This document shows, in pieces, positions 63,184-64,000 of a DNA stretch of 64,000 bases. Under the pieces are notes generated by a model that saw only the letters and a list, made by a program, of their open reading frames with translations, did not search any database and was not told the DNA's origin. The stretch is from contig NZ_CP025119.1 in the NCBI RefSeq assembly GCF_002831685.1, forward strand, positions 345,001 through 409,000, read 5' to 3'. Origin of the DNA: Polaribacter sp. ALD11 (GTDB taxonomy: Bacteria; Bacteroidota; Bacteroidia; Flavobacteriales; Flavobacteriaceae). How positions within the stretch are numbered: position 1 is the first letter of the stretch; each line of letters begins with the position of its first letter. The translations under genes and the position numbers were made by a program.

Positions 63184-63822
63184 TTATTTTCCAAAAAGAC
63201 CGCCTAATAAACCACCAAGCCCACCAGATTTTTTATTGCTTCCTCCTAAAACCATACCAGCAACATCATCAATAACGCTTCCGTCACCATCTGCATCTAA
63301 TATTTTTTCTAAGAAACTTTGATCGTTATCAACAGAATTTCCACCTAATAAACCTCCCAAAAGACCTGTTAAATCTCCAGAGTTGCTTATATTTTGCTCT
63401 TTCTTCTCTTTTGCTAAAACTCCCATTAAAATTGGTGCAGCAACTTTTAAAATATTTGCAACAGAACCAGCATCTAAGCCAGATTTCTGACCAATAACCT
63501 GTTCTACACCTTGCTGTTTGTTTCCTAATATATGACTTAAAATTCCAGCTCCGTCTTGTTTTACACTTTCATCAACTCCACCACCAAACAAACCACCAAG
63601 GTTGTCTAAAATACCACCATCATGTTTACCCGATAAAGCACCCATTAAGCCTTCTGCACCTTCAGGAGTAGAAGCATTTCTTTCCATAGCTTTCATTAAT
63701 ACTGGTAAAGCCATTGTTAAAACACTACTTGTTTTATTTGAATCATTTCCAGTAGAACCTGCTACTCCAGAAATAATTTGTTTTCCTAAATCACTACCTA
63801 ATAAGTCTAAAATACCTGCCAT
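63184..63822 (-). CDS. DUF937 domain-containing protein
   Basis: The 212-residue protein is rich in Gly, Leu, Ser and Asn. It opens MAGILDLLGSDLGKQIISGV and has VLTMALPVLMKAMERNASTP, HILGNKQQGVEQVIGQKSGL and ILKVAAPILMGVLAKEKKE, the paired helices of DUF937. A second low-complexity part (GGLLGGNSVDNDQSF...) ends in LGGLLGGLFGK. Function unknown; no signal peptide. Confidence 0.87.
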   Translation of the reverse strand: MAGILDLLGSDLGKQIISGVAGSTGNDSNKTSSVLTMALPVLMKAMERNASTPEGAEGLMGALSGKHDGGILDNLGGLFGGGVDESVKQDGAGILSHILGNKQQGVEQVIGQKSGLDAGSVANILKVAAPILMGVLAKEKKEQNISNSGDLTGLLGGLLGGNSVDNDQSFLEKILDADGDGSVIDDVAGMVLGGSNKKSGGLGGLLGGLFGK

Positions 63823-63944
63823 TTTTATGTTTTTAATAATTAATATGAATGTTTTCTAATTTTATGACACAATATACAAATAAAGTCACCTCATTTTTTA
63901 ATTATTTTTTTATCTTTCACAATCTAAATAATTTAAATAACTTA

Positions 63945-64000
63945 ATGAAGAAATTAGCATTACACTGGAAGATTTTAATAGGAATGGTATTAGGTATCGT
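63945..64000 (+). CDS. Dicarboxylate/amino acid:cation symporter, N-terminal fragment
   Basis: From the ATG at 63945 the frame reads MKKLALHWKILIGMVLGIV and runs off the right edge after 18 full codons. This start is typical of the DAACS (GltP/DctA) family, where the first membrane helix carries HWKILIGM. The rest is not visible, so the call rests on the N-terminus alone. Confidence 0.6.
   Translation, partial: MKKLALHWKILIGMVLGI

Noticed and set aside
1..64000. CRISPR arrays, tRNA or rRNA genes, prophage and insertion sequences.
   Set aside because: I saw no spaced direct repeats of CRISPR type, no tRNA-like cloverleaf with a TTCGA arm, and no transposase or integrase motifs; a weak tRNA could be missed by eye.

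Overview
The window is about 64 kb of AT-rich (roughly one third G+C by eye), gene-dense chromosome from a member of Bacteroidetes, almost certainly a marine Flavobacteriaceae close to Polaribacter or Tenacibaculum. The basis is: Bacteroidetes promoters with a TAnnTTTG -7 element, few Shine-Dalgarno sites, genes typical of this family (DUF4290, DUF3810, OstA-like, BshA, split transketolase, a two-subunit topoisomerase IV pair), a DnaJ with half of the usual zinc sites, and a MurA with Asp instead of Cys. I see no prophage, insertion sequence, CRISPR array, rRNA or tRNA; the only accessory-looking gene is a lone NUMOD4/HNH nuclease.

Layout. 1-3.5 kb (minus): Tex (runs off the left edge), an acetyltransferase and lysA. 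3.7-10.1 kb (plus): parE, a small membrane protein, parC and a 7TM-LuxR regulator. 10.3-15.3 kb: a vitamin B12 locus, with a cobalamin riboswitch ahead of a TonB-dependent receptor and a BtuG-like surface propeller, and a divergent pair of a BtuF-like lipoprotein and a degenerate PduO-type adenosyltransferase homologue. 15.4-17.4 kb (minus): SatD-family regulator, DUF3307 membrane protein and a membrane-anchored unknown, preceded by three operator-like repeats at exactly 28-bp spacing. 17.5-24.4 kb (plus): UvrD-type helicase, DUF4290, murA, HNH protein, grpE, dnaJ. 24.6-24.9 kb: RNase P RNA. 25.1-29.8 kb (plus): aconitase, a frameshifted M23 peptidase, a Crp-family regulator and a two-repeat lipoprotein. 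30-33.3 kb (minus): small secreted protein, class III aminotransferase, OstA/LptA-like protein. 33.4-34.9 kb: PLP decarboxylase.

34.8-43.6 kb is the most interesting block, a nitrite/nitric oxide island. It holds a divergent Rrf2 (NsrR/IscR-like) regulator with a polytopic His-rich membrane protein, and a plus-strand series of a copper nitrite reductase fused to cytochrome c, a NirV-like SUMF1 protein, an SCO-type copper protein, a RIC/ScdA di-iron repair protein and an outer-membrane porin. Next comes an orphan 598-residue protein that looks like a flavin TIM barrel with a Cys-rich C-terminal domain. The nirK/rrf2 intergenic region has one FNR/HcpR-type site placed 32-33 bp from both divergent -7 elements, flanked by two NsrR-like palindromes. 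The orphan gene has nearly the same FNR-type 14-mer (13 of 14 bases) at the same distance from its own -7 element, so I infer that it belongs to the same nitrosative/low-oxygen regulon.

43.6-47.7 kb (minus): purA, a Fur-family gene and relA/spoT. 47.8-57.8 kb: a secreted unknown, Ste24-type protease, secreted unknown, polyphosphate glucokinase, SpoU-type methyltransferase, two adjacent amidohydrolase-fold proteins (three domains, only one with an intact HxH) and DUF3810. 57.9-63.1 kb (plus): dnaB, a secreted amidotransferase-like protein, the N-terminal transketolase subunit and bshA. 63.2 kb to the end: a DUF937 protein and the first 18 codons of a dicarboxylate/cation symporter.
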